Shown piece after piece: positions 11,080-21,734 of a DNA stretch of 64,000 bases (positions within the stretch are counted from its first letter, which is position 1; each line of letters starts with the position of its first letter). Source of the DNA: Poecilobothrus nobilitatus (lineage: Eukaryota > Arthropoda > Insecta > Diptera > Dolichopodidae); the NCBI GenBank assembly GCA_947095535.1, contig OX352772.1, forward strand, positions 149,729,053 to 149,793,052, read 5' to 3'. Under the pieces are notes generated by a model that did not search any database, was not told the origin of the DNA, and saw only the letters and a list, made by a program, of their open reading frames with translations. The translations under genes and the position numbers were made by a program.

Positions 11080-11174
11080 TGGGGAGTTTGGTGCAGTGGT
11101 TGAGTGGCCGCTTCTTAAACTTAGAAGTGTTTAGTTCACAAGTTCGATTCTATTCTACTTTTTTTTTTTTTTTT
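11080..11174 (+). other. tRNA-like Pol III cassette, repeat unit 2
   Basis: Same elements as unit 1: A-box-like start at 11089, B-box-like 11141-11151, T run 11159-11174. One base of the arm loop is lost. Confidence 0.55.
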
Positions 11175-11617
11175 ATTTCTAATATTTTATATGAAATAAA
11201 TTCTTACATATCATCATCATAATATTTAATCTGTAAATGACAGACATTTAAAACCATTTTACTCAATGATTTACCAACCAACTTTCATTTTTTTCTTTTT
11301 AAATGATAAATATTCAGTATAGCCATCTTACAAAATTAATATTTTTCCAAAATTTTCTAATTTTCATTAATAATTTTCCATTTTTATAAAAAACCCATAA
11401 AGTATATACATATGTATCATATAATATGTATAATCTATACCTATAATATACATATTCAAAAACGACGCTCTTTTATTCCGTTGAATTTTAAATTTTGTTT
11501 TGTTGTTTTTGCTTTTTGTTTTTTTTCTAAAAACATAAAAAAAATTTTAAAATATATTTTGCATGGTGGGAAATAGAAATTTCACAATAAAATTGAATAT
11601 AAACGTCAAAACTTCAG

Positions 11618-11714
11618 TGGGGAGTTTGGTGCAGTGGTAGAGTGGCCGCTTTTTAAACTTGAGAAGTGTTTAGTTCACAAGTTCGATTCTATTCTATTTT
11701 TTTTTTTTTTTTTT
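11618..11714 (+). other. tRNA-like Pol III cassette, repeat unit 3
   Basis: A-box-like start at 11627, B-box-like 11680-11690, T run 11697-11714. Confidence 0.55.
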
Positions 11715-12153
11715 ATTTCTAATATTTTATATGAAATAAATTCTTACATATCATAATATTTAATCTGTAAATGACAGACATTTAAAACCATTTTACTCAA
11801 TGATTTACCAACCAACTTTCATTTTTTTCTTTTTAAATGATAAATATTCAGTATAGCCATCTTACAAAATTAATATTTTTCCAAAATTTTCTAATTTTCA
11901 TTAATAATTTTCCATTTTTATAAAAAACCCATGTAAAGTATATACATATGTATCATATAATATGTATAATCTATACCTATAATATACATATTCAAAAACG
12001 ACGCTCTTTTATTCCGTTGAATTTTAAATTTTGTTTTGTTGTTTTTGCTTTTTGTTTCTTTTCTAAAAACATAAAAAAAATTTTAAAATATATTTTGGAT
12101 GGTGGGAAATAGAAATTTCACAATAAAATTGAATATAAACGTCAAAACTTCAG

Positions 12154-12250
12154 TGGGGAGTTTGGTGCAGTGGTAGAGTGGCCGCTTCTTAAACTTGAGA
12201 AGTGTTTAGTTCACAAGTTCGATTCTATTCTATTTGTTTTTTTTTTTTTT
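12154..12250 (+). other. tRNA-like Pol III cassette, repeat unit 4
   Basis: A-box-like start at 12163, B-box-like 12216-12226. The T run is interrupted by one G (12232-12250). Confidence 0.55.
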
Positions 12251-12647
12251 ATTTCTAATATTTTATATGAAATAAATTCTTACATATCATAATATTTAAT
12301 CTGTAAATGACAGACATTTAAAACCATTTTACTCAATGATTTACCAACCAACTTTCATTTTTTTCTTTTTAAATGATAAATATTCAGTATAGCCATCTTA
12401 CAAAATTAATATTTTTCCAAAATTTTCTAATTTTCATTAATAATTTTCCATTTTTATAAAAAACCCATGTAAAGTATATACATATGTATCATATAATATG
12501 TATAATCTATACCTATATTATACATTTTTAAAAAAGACGTTAAATTTTTGTTTTATTTTTCTTTTCGATTAAAAATTTTTAAATATTGGTTGTATGGTAG
12601 GAGTAGGAATTTCACAATATAACTGAATATAAAGATTAAAATTTTAG

Positions 12648-12738
12648 TTTAGTGTGTAGTACAGTGGTAGAGTGTGGGGTTATTAATAGTTGCTTTTTGA
12701 TTTTGCAAGTTCGATTCAGTTCTGTTTTTTTTTTTTTA
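12648..12738 (+). other. tRNA-like Pol III cassette, diverged repeat unit 5
   Basis: agtacagtggtagag near 12657 and agttcgattca at 12708-12718 keep both boxes, although the sequence between them has changed completely. A T run follows at 12725-12737. Retention of boxes and terminator against a diverged middle is notable. Confidence 0.5.
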
Positions 12739-13075
12739 TATTTTAAACGAAATAAATTCTTACATATCATAATATCATCATAATATTTAATCTGTATTAA
12801 TAGATATTTAAAACCCTTTTACTCAATGATTTATCATCTTAGGCTTCTTATAATATATACATATATAATAGGTATATATTGAGTTTCCAATACTCAATAA
12901 ATCAAGGGCAACTTCTAAAAGATAATAATAATCGTGTTTTTACAAAAAATATTATTTACAAAGAAATTTTAAATTCATAAAGGCTTTAATTATTGAAAAT
13001 TGTATTTTTACATTTTAAATAAAATCATAAAGAAACTATACTGTATATATTGTATTGTAATTGCTAATTAAAACA

Positions 13076-13090
13076 CCTCGAATTTCGAGG
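13076..13090 (+). other. Helitron 3' terminal hairpin
   Basis: CCTCGAA/TTCGAGG palindrome, 12 bp upstream of the terminal CTAG. This is the usual position of the Helitron transposition-termination hairpin. Confidence 0.85.
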
Positions 13091-13106
13091 GGCGGGCGAA
13101 TACTAG

Positions 13107-13363
13107 TAGTGTTTTAATATACATTTTACATCTAAATATTCAACTAACCCGTTATTCCATTTAAGTCCATTAATTTTATTTTCGCAATACTGGTTATTGT
13201 ATTTTACATCCTGACTAAGTTCTTCTGCGGGATCCGGTGCTTTAAAAGGATACATAGTTGGAATTAAACTTCCTTTTTCAAGTATGGCTAACTCTTTTAG
13301 GAAATATTGCTTTTCATTTCCTTGTAAAAATTGTAGGTCAACTATTAGAACTTGTTTAACCAT
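13107..13363 (-). pseudogene. Polinton P1 minus-strand protein, N-terminal half (copy 3)
   Basis: This is the N-terminal half beginning at the ATG ending at 13363 (MVKQVLIVDLQ). It runs without a stop to the Helitron right edge, where the frame was continuous with 9905-10139 before insertion. The divergent ATPase promoter lies to its right. Confidence 0.78.
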
Positions 13364-13439
13364 GTCGAAGGTTTATGGAAGAATATTCCATAGAATAACT
13401 AAATTACATTTTTATAAACTTTGGGAAAAGAGCTTTTCG

Positions 13440-13447
13440 TATAAATA
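13440..13447 (+). promoter_or_regulatory. TATA box of Polinton ATPase gene (unit 2)
   Basis: TATAAATA 36 bp before the ATPase ATG at 13483, same spacing as units 1 and 3. Confidence 0.5.
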
Positions 13448-13482
13448 TAGGTTAACAGAGTTAGTTTTTAACTAATACAACT

Positions 13483-13567
13483 ATGCTGTTTCACCCGTTT
13501 ACTCTGATGGTGTCTGATCCATCATGCTGTGGTAAAACAACTTTTATTCACAATTTAATAAAATATA
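13483..13567 (+). pseudogene. Polinton packaging ATPase, 5' fragment (unit 2, split by retrotransposon)
   Basis: The first 28 codons, including Walker A, are present (here DPSCCGKT, the first Gly changed to Asp). The gene is then interrupted by a CR1/L2-like retrotransposon and resumes at about 16621. The insertion point falls just after FIHNLIKY. Confidence 0.85.
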
Positions 13568-14011
13568 TTTTTATTTTTATTTTTTTTTATTTATTTATTT
13601 TTATTAAAATCTTCATTACATTATAAATTACTTTTACAATTTTCTTCTATATCTAGGTTTAATTCTTACGACTACAAAAATAATTTATAAAAGGAAAACA
13701 AAAATTTAAATATTATTTATACGGTAGTGGATAAACCACTAGTGTTGTATAATTGATACGTTAAATTATAAAAAAATTTAAAAAAAAATAAACTATGTTA
13801 ATGTTAATGTGGGGTTGAGATTTTGTATGAAACTAATTATTGTTTTTTTTTTTTTTTCTCTTTTTTTTCTTTCTTCTTTTCTTCTTTTTTTCCTTTTTTT
13901 CTTTTTTTTTACAATTTCAATTGAATAAGCAATACAAATTAATAAATTGTTTTACAATTTTACAGTTTAATTAAATTTTATTTTGCATTTTACATCATAA
14001 TTAATTAGTAA

Positions 14012-14596
14012 TTATTTAATAGTACAACTACAACAAGGATACATAGAACAGCAAATATAATTTATTATAAATTGTGTTAAATTATTTTTTAATAAAGTTT
14101 TATAATCGCAGCTAAAGTATTTCATTGCAATACGTTCTTTAAAAAACGATTTCGGTTCGATTTCAGTAATTCTTTTTATATGCATATCGATAATAAATTT
14201 TGGAATATTTAGCAGAGAAGGGTTAATTTTGTTATAAATTTCGTGCAGAACAATCCATTTAAAATCAGATATTTCTGATGAAGAAAATTCTTGTCTATAG
14301 TTAAAAGGAACAGTGTTATAGCTTTTTGATACATTGCATTGAGCTGGAATGTCTAAAACATTAGTTAGGGAAGTTTTTGCTTCCTTTAAATTAATAAGTA
14401 AATCCATTAATTCACAGCAGGACTTAGAACTATATAGAGAAGTGCTGTAGAAGAGAACATCATCAGCTTTAAGATCAGGTCTAATATCTACCACCGATTT
14501 TCCGTGAATGTATATAGATTTAACAAAATTCTTTTCGAAAGCAACTGAAATTCCATTCCTACAATTGAGGTTACTATTTTTCTCTACTTCATGCAA
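14012..14596 (-). CDS. Unrecognised 194-codon frame downstream of RT in the retrotransposon
   Basis: A long open frame on the same strand as the RT and 140 bp beyond the RT stop, starting MHEVEKNSNLNC. I do not recognise it. It has a mixed hydrophobic/charged composition, a Cys-rich C-terminus (CCSMYPCCSC) and no obvious zinc-finger spacing, signal peptide or membrane span. Non-LTR elements of this group normally end soon after ORF2. It could therefore be an extra ORF3, a captured host exon transduced by the element, or a separate nested insertion flanked by the A-rich tracts. Confidence 0.45.
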   Translation of the reverse strand: MHEVEKNSNLNCRNGISVAFEKNFVKSIYIHGKSVVDIRPDLKADDVLFYSTSLYSSKSCCELMDLLINLKEAKTSLTNVLDIPAQCNVSKSYNTVPFNYRQEFSSSEISDFKWIVLHEIYNKINPSLLNIPKFIIDMHIKRITEIEPKSFFKERIAMKYFSCDYKTLLKNNLTQFIINYICCSMYPCCSCTIK

Positions 14597-14737
14597 CTCT
14601 AAAATTACAGTAAATTTAAAACAAAGAAAAAAAAAAAAAAATGTTATTTTAAGTATAAAAAAAAAAAAAAAAGAAGAAAAAAAGTTATTTATTCTACACT
14701 TTCTAAGTAAGAGATAGGTGAGACTTTCAGGGTATTT

Positions 14738-16620
14738 TTAAATTAAATTTTCTAAATCAAGATAATTAATTGATAATAACCATAATTTACATAATTTTGA
14801 ATATCTTGATAATACTGTTATTTCCTTTATATGATTTGGAAGTTTGTTAAAATATTTAGGAGCTAAGCTGTTAAAAAATTTTTTATAGTGAGTTTTCGAG
14901 CCAAAAGGAATGCAAGCTAAATTTAACTTATTAATTCTTAGGTTATATTGATTATTGTTTCTTAATTGTAAAAAGTTATCAATTTTAAAAAGTTTGATTA
15001 GACATTTATAGGCATATATGTGGCGTACCGGAAGTATATTTGAGTCTTGAAATAAAGGCCAACAACTGAATCTCCTATTTTTAGAATAAATAATCCTAAT
15101 TGTACATTTTTGCGCTATAAAGACTGGTTCAATTGAATTAAAATAAGTACCACCCCAACTAGCAATGCCATACTGTAACTTGGAATGCACTATAGCATAG
15201 TAAATTTCAAAACAATTTGCTGAACAACAACGAATTTGATTTGTAGTGCCAGCGCCGTTTTCATACACCATCTTTTTACAGTTTGGTGCATGAAATTTAA
15301 GCTTTATAGGCTCAAAGCAGCGTTTTTTTTAAATTAAATACTACTAGTTTTGTTTTATTGCTTATGATAAGTTTATGATCCATGAACCAATTTCTCAGCA
15401 AATTTAAATCAGAGTTTAGACTTTCCTTTAGACAATTTATGTTTTTTTCGCTACAAGAAAGAGAACAGTCGTCTGCAAAACCAGTAATATTTCCTTTAAA
15501 TGATAGAGCAAATAAAGAATTAATATAAATTAGGAATAACAAAGGTCCTAAAACAGAACCTTGAGGTACACCGACATTAATAGTTCTGCATTCACTGAAA
15601 ATATTTTCTAGTTTAACTTTTTGCAACCTATCTTTTAAATAAGATATTAAAAAATCTAATATAAAACCTCTAAAACCTGCATTATAAAGTTTAGAACTTA
15701 AAACATTGTGATCTATCATATCGAAAGCTTTAGTTATATCAATAAAAAGAGCAGCAGAAGATTTGTTGGAATTTAAGCTAGAATATAATTCTGTACAAAG
15801 TTTTAGAATAGCATCTTCGGTAGATTTACCCTCAAGAAAACCATATTGATTATTGTGAAAAAAGTTTGTTTTATTAAGAAAACTTAACATTCTTTTTTTA
15901 ATCAATTTTTCAAATAGTTTACCGATACAAGGCAATAGAGATATTGGTCTATAATTTGATACATCATTTTTACAGCCCTTTTTGAAAAGTGGAATAACTT
16001 CAGCTTTTTTTAAAGCAGATGGAAAAATACCACTATAAACTGAAAGATTAAAAATATAACTTAAAACCGGACATATGAAGTGTGAAATTTTTTTTAATAA
16101 AATATTGCTGATCCCGTCAATTGTGCACGATTTTTTATTGTTTAAACTTAAAACTGTAATATATAATTCTTCAGGTGAAATTTCTAAATATCCAAAATTG
16201 TTTACTTGCAAATTATCGTAAGTAAAATTACTTGAGTTAAAATTGCAATTACATGTAGGTAATGTATTTGTGCTTGCTTTATTTGCTGACTCAACAAAAT
16301 AATTGTTAAATTCATTTACAATTCGCTTTCGGTTAACGATTTTAACATTATTAATTTCAATTTCATTTATATGATTATTAGTAACCTTAGTATTTAAAAT
16401 ATTATTAATCAAATTCAATTGCATGGTAGAGTTCCCATTGTAATAATTTAATTGAGATGTATAAAACTTATCACGTAAGGTTTTTATTTCTACATTTATA
16501 TCTCTACACAGATTTTTAATGTAGGTTTTTAAATCCAAATTGGTTTTCTCGTTCTTAATTCTTAGACCTATCTTGTTTTTGTATTTTATTTTGTTTAACA
16601 ATTGGTCTATCTGTCTGTAA
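14738..16620 (-). pseudogene. Reverse transcriptase of CR1/L2-like element
   Basis: This is nearly the entire RT. LKKAEVIPLFKKG, NYRPISLLP, motif A FIDITKAFDMIDHN, GVPQGSVLGPLLF and the catalytic GFADDCSL are all in one frame from about 16620 to 15312. The conserved C-terminal region (YYAIVHSKLQYGIASWG, RIIYSKNRR, FNKLPNHIK) follows after a frameshift near 15290. The active-site Asp pair is present. The endonuclease and ORF1 are missing through 5' truncation. Antisense to it at 16602-16620 the ATPase frame resumes. Confidence 0.88.
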
Positions 16621-17206
16621 AAGAAAATATACAACCACATATTAATAGAATAATTTGGTGTAATCCAGACAAAAATGCCGTTCCAAAATATGTCAAAGAT
16701 ATGGAATATAGTAACACTATTACAGATTTTAATGATAATCAAAAACCTTTGTTAATTATTATCGATGATATGATGTTAAATTTTCATGATAAGCATGTAT
16801 GTGAATTATTTACTAGAGGATCACATCATAGAAATTTATTTGTAATATTTGTAACACAAAATGTTTTTCACCAAGGTAAATTTTCAAGAGATATTTCACT
16901 TAACTGTAAATATTTAGTACTTTTCAAAAATTAAGAGATAAATCGCAGATATTACCTCCAGCTCGCCAAATATATCAGAATCAAATTAAAGCATTTGAAA
17001 AAGTATATAATGATGTGACGTCAGTCCCATATGGCTATATATTAATAGATCTTACTCAAGAAGTTAATGATCTATTTCGATTAAGAAGTGATATATTTGG
17101 AAAAGGTTTGTGTTATTGTACGAGACATCAATTAGAACTATTTGGGGAGGAATATGAAACGTTTGAAGACCAATCGACATATATTGCACCTATTAAAAAT
17201 CTCTAA
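16621..17206 (+). pseudogene. Polinton packaging ATPase, 3' fragment (unit 2)
   Basis: The gene resumes after the retrotransposon with KENIQPHINRIIW. It has Walker B LLIIIDDMM and keeps five residues (within FHDKHVCEL) that units 1 and 3 have lost. A stop at 16933 in FKN, caused by a small deletion, separates it from the last third (17015-17206). The gene is dead by three independent lesions. Confidence 0.85.
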
Positions 17207-17440
17207 ACCAAAATTCCAGAAAGTAATTATAAAATACTGTGACCCTGAAGTAATAAAAACATTTTGCGAAATCTCTTTAAATATTTTAAAAGGTAATTGT
17301 AATCTGAGTAAAAAAACAACAACCCAATTACAAAAGTATAAAAAAGAATTAAGATCACTTATTTGCCGGAAAAATCTTTAAATAGCAAAAGAAAAATCAT
17401 TATTCAACGTGGTGGATTTTTACCTACACTTCTAGAATAG
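17154..17440 (+). pseudogene. Small basic Polinton protein (unit 2)
   Basis: Same gene as 3836-4122 with the same frameshift near 17375 before RKIIIQRGGFLP. The shared break with unit 1 but not unit 3 is informative for copy history. Confidence 0.7.
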
Positions 17441-17732
17441 GAAATATCCTAAATAGAAATTGGTAATATTTCAACGAAATTTTTTTAATAATTTATCAGC
17501 TTCCACTTCAGTTTTGCCCGTTAATGGAAGTCTTGACAAACCATCAGCATGTGTCATTTTTGACATTTTCTTATGCTCAATCGTATAATCATATTTACTC
17601 AAAAAATAGACCAGTGATGAATCCTCAAAGCTGCTTCAGAAGGAGCTTTTCTTTTATCATTAAAAATTTCACGAAGTGGCTGATGATCACTAAACATTTT
17701 TAATTTTCTGTCAATAATTATGAAATTCTCTC

Positions 17733-18071
17733 TTAATATTTATGAAATTTTTTAACCAAATACACTATTGCCAATGCCTCCCTATGTAGTTGTGGATAAT
17801 TATGTTCTGTTTTATTTAATATGCATGATGTAAATAAAACAGGACGATCGAAATCGTCAATTATGTGGCATAGTATTGTAGCAACTCCATATGGACTAGC
17901 ATCGCAATTGAGAACTAAAGTCAAATTTTTTGTATTAAAAAACGAGTTTTCATGTTTCTCAAGCCAATGAAATTTAACATCCTTTTCCGTTAAATCATAT
18001 AAATCTTTTAATTGGGTTGGGGAATTTATGTCGATTTTCGAAATATCGACTTGCATAATATCGACTCCCAA
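17733..18071 (-). pseudogene. Gypsy RNase H remnant (unit 2)
   Basis: This reads LVLNCDASPYGVATIL, keeping the first catalytic Asp that units 1 and 3 have lost through a replaced segment. It then has RPVLFTSCILNKTEHNYPQL and LVKKFHKY. It is the least damaged of the three copies but lacks the RT upstream. Confidence 0.8.
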
Positions 18072-18112
18072 AATGTCGATTTCAAAATGTCGACTTCACA
18101 AAATGTCGATTC
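18026..18112. repeat. TCGA-centred minisatellite (unit 2)
   Basis: Homologue of 4757-4852 with about six tcga cores. Confidence 0.7.
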
Positions 18113-18322
18113 CCGTATATTACATAGAGCATATGAATGATATTACATTAGGGCTTAAAAAAAATAAGAGTACAATTTTCTTTAATTACAATTTGAGAAC
18201 ACAATCTTATAAATTTTAAAATATTATTTTTAAATAAATTTTTAAATGTTAATTTTCTGAACACAATCTGATAAATTATGTTTTTCTCTAAGAAAGTTCT
18301 CTGGAATCAATTTCAAATTCAA

Positions 18323-18598
18323 TTAATTTTTTTTTTCAACTAAAATGTTTTTATATAAAGATGATATATTATTTATAACTTTTCGATTATGAATATACAT
18401 TGAGATTAAAAACCCTAACTCTAATTTTGTGACAATAATATCTCTTAAATTATTAACATTTTTCTCAGCATATGTATTTCTATTATTACTAAAATTTTTA
18501 TTGTATTTTTTATTAGTAAAATTTTTATTATTTTTTTTATTATAATATTTAGCTATATGACCAATATTTTTATAAAAAAAACAATGTACAGATTTCAA
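18323..18598 (-). pseudogene. Gypsy nucleocapsid and gag-pol joint (unit 2)
   Basis: A zinc-knuckle remnant (CFFYKNIGHIAKYY, two Cys replaced by Tyr) is followed by an Asn/Lys-rich stretch and NNLRDIIVTKLELGF, ending in a stop at 18323. The knuckle residues are lost, so it would not bind zinc normally. Confidence 0.65.
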
Positions 18599-18700
18599 AG
18601 TTTTACCTCTATTTTTGTTAGTTTGTTCACCATTATTTCATAAATTGATTGTTTTGGTGAGTTAAATGGAAACACTGGTAATGAGTTCCGATTTTTTTTT

Positions 18701-19216
18701 TTAGTTAACAACATTTTCTTCTTTAAGAACTTCTTGGACCATTTCATCGAAATTTTTAAATTTTTCTTTGTCGATTAATTTATTTCTGATATGGTCATTT
18801 AGAATACTCATTATTAATTTATCCCCTAATACCGTATCTCTAAATGCTCTATCATAATCACATGTTTCCACAAAACCTCGAATCTCCAAAACGTGATCAG
18901 CACTTCTGAAAGTTGTTTCCGAGATAAAAATTTATACCTTTCAGCAGTGACATTTCTTTTCGGTTCAAAATGCTGCTTTAATTCTTTTATTAATTCTTCA
19001 TATTTTTTACTTTCCACTTCCTTAGGTGCATTAACATAATTTCACCATAATTTCGTATAAGACAGCACCATCAAAACCAATGAAAAATGATATTTTATCT
19101 TCCTCATTCGTAATTTTGTTTAATTTTAACAGGTGTTCCAATCGTTTTAAATAACGAATAAAATTGTCACTAAGGTTGAAATGTTTTGTACTTTCTATAA
19201 ATGTTCTTTTCATCAT
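18701..19216 (-). pseudogene. Gypsy gag, capsid region (unit 2)
   Basis: Three overlapping frames cover a small Gag: FIESTKHFNLSDNF to FFIGFDGAVLYEIMVKL (19031-19216), EELIKELKQHFEPKRNVTAERYKFL (18826-19017) and RNKLIDKEKFKNFDEMVQEVL (18701-18889). At least two frameshifts are present. The ATG is about 70 bp after the primer-binding motif. Confidence 0.75.
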
Positions 19217-19689
19217 GTTGTTTTCATTTGTTTTAATACTATATATTATTTATAGTTTATGTATTTATATTTGTTCACCTCGTCGCCAATAATATGTATT
19301 GAAAGCAAGAGTTGGACTTCAACTAAAAATTTTATTAAAATATAATCTTTACAACCTTATACTTATAAACATTTTATTATTATGTCAAACTAACAGTAAT
19401 TTTATACCCTAATGAGAGAAGTAGAGATATGTATAGAAATAAAATGTAACAATTATATGTAGAATAACAATATAAAATTTAGCAGACTTAGATACATAAA
19501 TGTTCTGCCATGGGAAAAAATCAATGCCATATCGCACCAATATCGCACGACCTACATTTTGATTGATGGGTTAATTATAGGTCATTGTTAGTTAGTAGAT
19601 CAAAAACTTGTTTTGATTGTTTTGGTTTTGGTTGCAAGATAGGTTATAAGTGTGGGTTGATTACTTATAAGTTCCAAGTGGTTGTATGG

Positions 19690-20987
19690 TTGGTTGGTTG
19701 GTGTACGTGGCTGGTCCTGTCAACCATGACAAGACCACAATTGGCGCGTTAGCACCGTTTTGCTACCACTTTCGTGACCACAAGGCTTATGTTTAGGCTA
19801 TAACGGATTTAATTTCATATCCATTTCACGGCATTCAGGAACCTTACCATTTCTGCAGGTTGCTTAGACGCTAGATCGCTAAGATTGTTAAATTCATGGC
19901 TACCTTGTGCTGCTCTTCTGGCTCTGGCCAGCGCTGGACATTTACACGTGAAGTGTATAATGATTTCTTTCTTATTCTATTCACCACAACTGCGGCATGA
20001 TGTATTGAATGGAATACCTAATCTGGCCGCATGTTCGCCAATTGGCCTGTGTCCCGTGAACACACGTATTGCTCTGGTTATGTTTCGCTGAGATAGCTTC
20101 AACAGGTTGCCCGTTTTTTTGTTGTCGTACGCCGGCCATATTTTCTTGGTCGTACGGCATGAGGTTAATTCTTTCCACCTTATTTTCGGTATGGATAAAA
20201 AGTGTAGAAAGATATCCACGCTGTTTAGTGGTGGATCCACCTGTTCTTCCAGGGAAGTATTCAGATTGGAACCCCTCCTCGCTAATTCATCAGCATGTTG
20301 CTGTGATGTTCCTATGTCCCGGAACCCACAGTAATGTAACATTGTATTGATGGCTTATATTCTTAAGCTCGTCAGAGCATTTTCTGACAAGCTCGGATGT
20401 TATCTTCGCATAGTTAAGAGCCGCGATTCCTGCTTGGCTATTAGTGACAATGGCAATGCTTCCCCCAGAGAAATATTGCTACTAAGTATTTGGCATGCTC
20501 TCCAGATTCCTAGCATTTCAGCTTGAAATACACTGGATTTATTGGGAAGTCTGAAAGCATGTTCTATTTTGAGTTTTTCTGAGTAGACACCAGCGCCGAC
20601 ACCGCAGTCCATTTTTGACCCATCAGTAAAGAGTGTAATGTCTACTTCACTCAAGGGGTTTCCTTGTCTCTATTCTCTTCTTGATGGAATCTTTACTTTG
20701 AAATTCTTAACAATTTCCAAACTTGGAATAGTGTAGTCTGTGGAATCTGGCAGATCCCAAGCTGTCGAGTTTAGAATACTGCTATGACCATAAGGTTTTG
20801 TGTGCCAGTACCCATTTTCTCTGAGTCTGACCGCACTACAACAGGCTGGAAATTTTATATGGAGGTCAACGGGGAGGAGATAAAGAAGTGCATCTAGTAC
20901 ATTACTTGGTGTCGATCTCAACGCACCCGTAATACCTAGACATGCGCCTCTCTGTACCTTATCAAGTTTGGTTCGGATATACTTTTT
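19690..20987 (-). mobile_element. RNase H-bearing non-LTR retrotransposon fragment (R1/LOA/I-type)
   Basis: A 5'-truncated piece, visibly GC-richer than everything around it, replaces about 0.4 kb of the unit spacer (left edge matches near 8060, right edge near 8478). On the minus strand it carries the RT thumb region, RNase H and the C-terminal Cys-His segment, then a 3' UTR ending with ggttggttggt repeats. Only R1, I and LOA-type groups combine these domains. Confidence 0.85.
19822..20987 (-). pseudogene. RT C-terminus, RNase H and CCHC tail of R1/LOA/I-type ORF2
   Basis: The order read is KVQRGACLGITGALRSTP (post-RT block, near 20930), then RNase H with LFTDGSKMDCGVGAGVY (catalytic Asp, near 20600) and FQAEMLGIWRAC (catalytic Glu). 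Next come SQQHADELAR (final RNase H block), then GHRPIGEHAARLGIP and a CRSCG-type motif leading to HFTCKCPAL. Frameshifts fall near 20670, 20400 and 19980. The protein would have degraded RNA in RNA:DNA hybrids during integration. Confidence 0.85.
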
Positions 20988-21570
20988 TATGTTATTTTTA
21001 GAATATGTGTTGTTTCTCATTGTACTATATTTTGTTGTAAATTGTTGTAATACCTTGAACAATTAAGACTTATGTGTAATAAGTATGTACACATGTACTT
21101 TAAAAATATTTTGCAGTCTTTTAATTTCTGTTTACCTGTTGTAAAATAAATTGTAAAAACTAGTTTGACTCTTTCAAACAATTTAAAAACTTATGAATGC
21201 AAATGAAAAAATAAAATAAAAAAAATAAAAATAAAAAAAATTATGGAATTATACGTGCGTCTGTTATGTAAGATTTCTAAGATTCTGTTATGTAAGATTT
21301 TCTATTCTATAAGAACATTGAGAAAATAACCGGAAATCTTTCATTTACTTTATAGTTGATATTACACTTCGTTTTATGTTGTAAGGTAGGAACAAAGATA
21401 AGTTAATTGCTTTTGGTATTTATAGTAAACACAAAAATAAAAAATAAAAACAGATTAAGTTATATGTTTATTTTTATTTATTTGAAAAAACTTTTACAAT
21501 TTTGCAATGATCAGATGTTAAAATTGCAGAAATAGTGAGACCAACTTTTTCTATACGTCTTTGAAATATA
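20988..21570. other. Spacer of compound unit 2, right part
   Basis: No gene is seen. It matches 8478-9055 of unit 1 and leads into the third unit at the ta-repeat near 21565. Confidence 0.65.
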
Positions 21571-21734
21571 TATATATTAATTTATTGTGCGTCTTTATCC
21601 CAATGACCTTTCCGTGCTGATCTGTAAGTATACTCCCATACATGCATAAGGTGATTTTTTTGTTTAATGTTGAAGTGAACTTTTTCAGTTTTGTTATTTA
21701 AATTCATATCGTGCAAGTATGAAAATTGAAAATC

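Larger units (their letters stand above)
10141..12778 (+). repeat. Five tandem ~537 bp units inside the Helitron
   Basis: Units start with cataatatttaatctg at 10141, 10678, 11218, 11752 and 12288, giving lengths of 537, 540, 534, 536 and 491 bp. A partial sixth start is at 12779. Units 1-4 are nearly identical; unit 5 is diverged in its second half. Each has a tRNA-like cassette followed by a long T run. Confidence 0.9.
10140..13106 (+). mobile_element. Non-autonomous Helitron
   Basis: The element begins with TC at 10140 and ends with CTAG at 13103-13106, and the host bases are A before and T after. Joining the flanks restores exactly the uninterrupted sequence ctctaaatagtg seen at 9425-9440 (opposite reading) and in unit 3. 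A GC-rich hairpin (13076-13090) stands 12 bp before CTAG. These are all the hallmarks of canonical Helitrons, which insert between A and T without target duplication. There is no Rep/helicase gene. The interior is mostly five tandem ~537 bp units with tRNA-like cassettes. Confidence 0.88.
13568..16620 (-). mobile_element. CR1/L2-like non-LTR retrotransposon inserted in Polinton ATPase
   Basis: The element is on the minus strand with its 3' end at 13568, a tail of (ataaa)n-like simple repeats. It is 5'-truncated near 16620 inside the EN-RT linker. The Polinton ATPase reads directly across the two edges in the uninterrupted copy at 22342. It contains RT (14738-16620), an unrecognised downstream frame (14012-14596), a polypyrimidine tract (13845-13915) and A-rich tracts (14620-14690). 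Confidence 0.85.
17441..19288 (-). mobile_element. Gypsy (Mag-like) remnant, unit 2
   Basis: Same order as unit 1 without the Helentron insertion: RNase H remnant 17733-18071, TCGA minisatellite 18026-18112, nucleocapsid region 18323-18598, gag 18701-19216, primer-binding-like motif 19278-19288. Protease and RT are absent. Confidence 0.75.

Noticed and set aside
10543..12738. Functional tRNA genes in the Helitron units
   Set aside because: Internal promoter-like boxes and one arm are present, but the acceptor stem does not pair and the anticodon loop has eight bases. Kept only as tRNA-like.
13845..14690. Polypyrimidine and poly-A tracts as regulatory elements or terminators
   Set aside because: They lie in the 3' region of a retrotransposon, where simple sequence is expected, and nothing ties them to a function.
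19885..20350. Plus-strand frames in the GC-richer segment as a host gene
   Set aside because: The minus strand encodes a clear RNase H/CCHC end of a non-LTR element; the plus frames are shadows.
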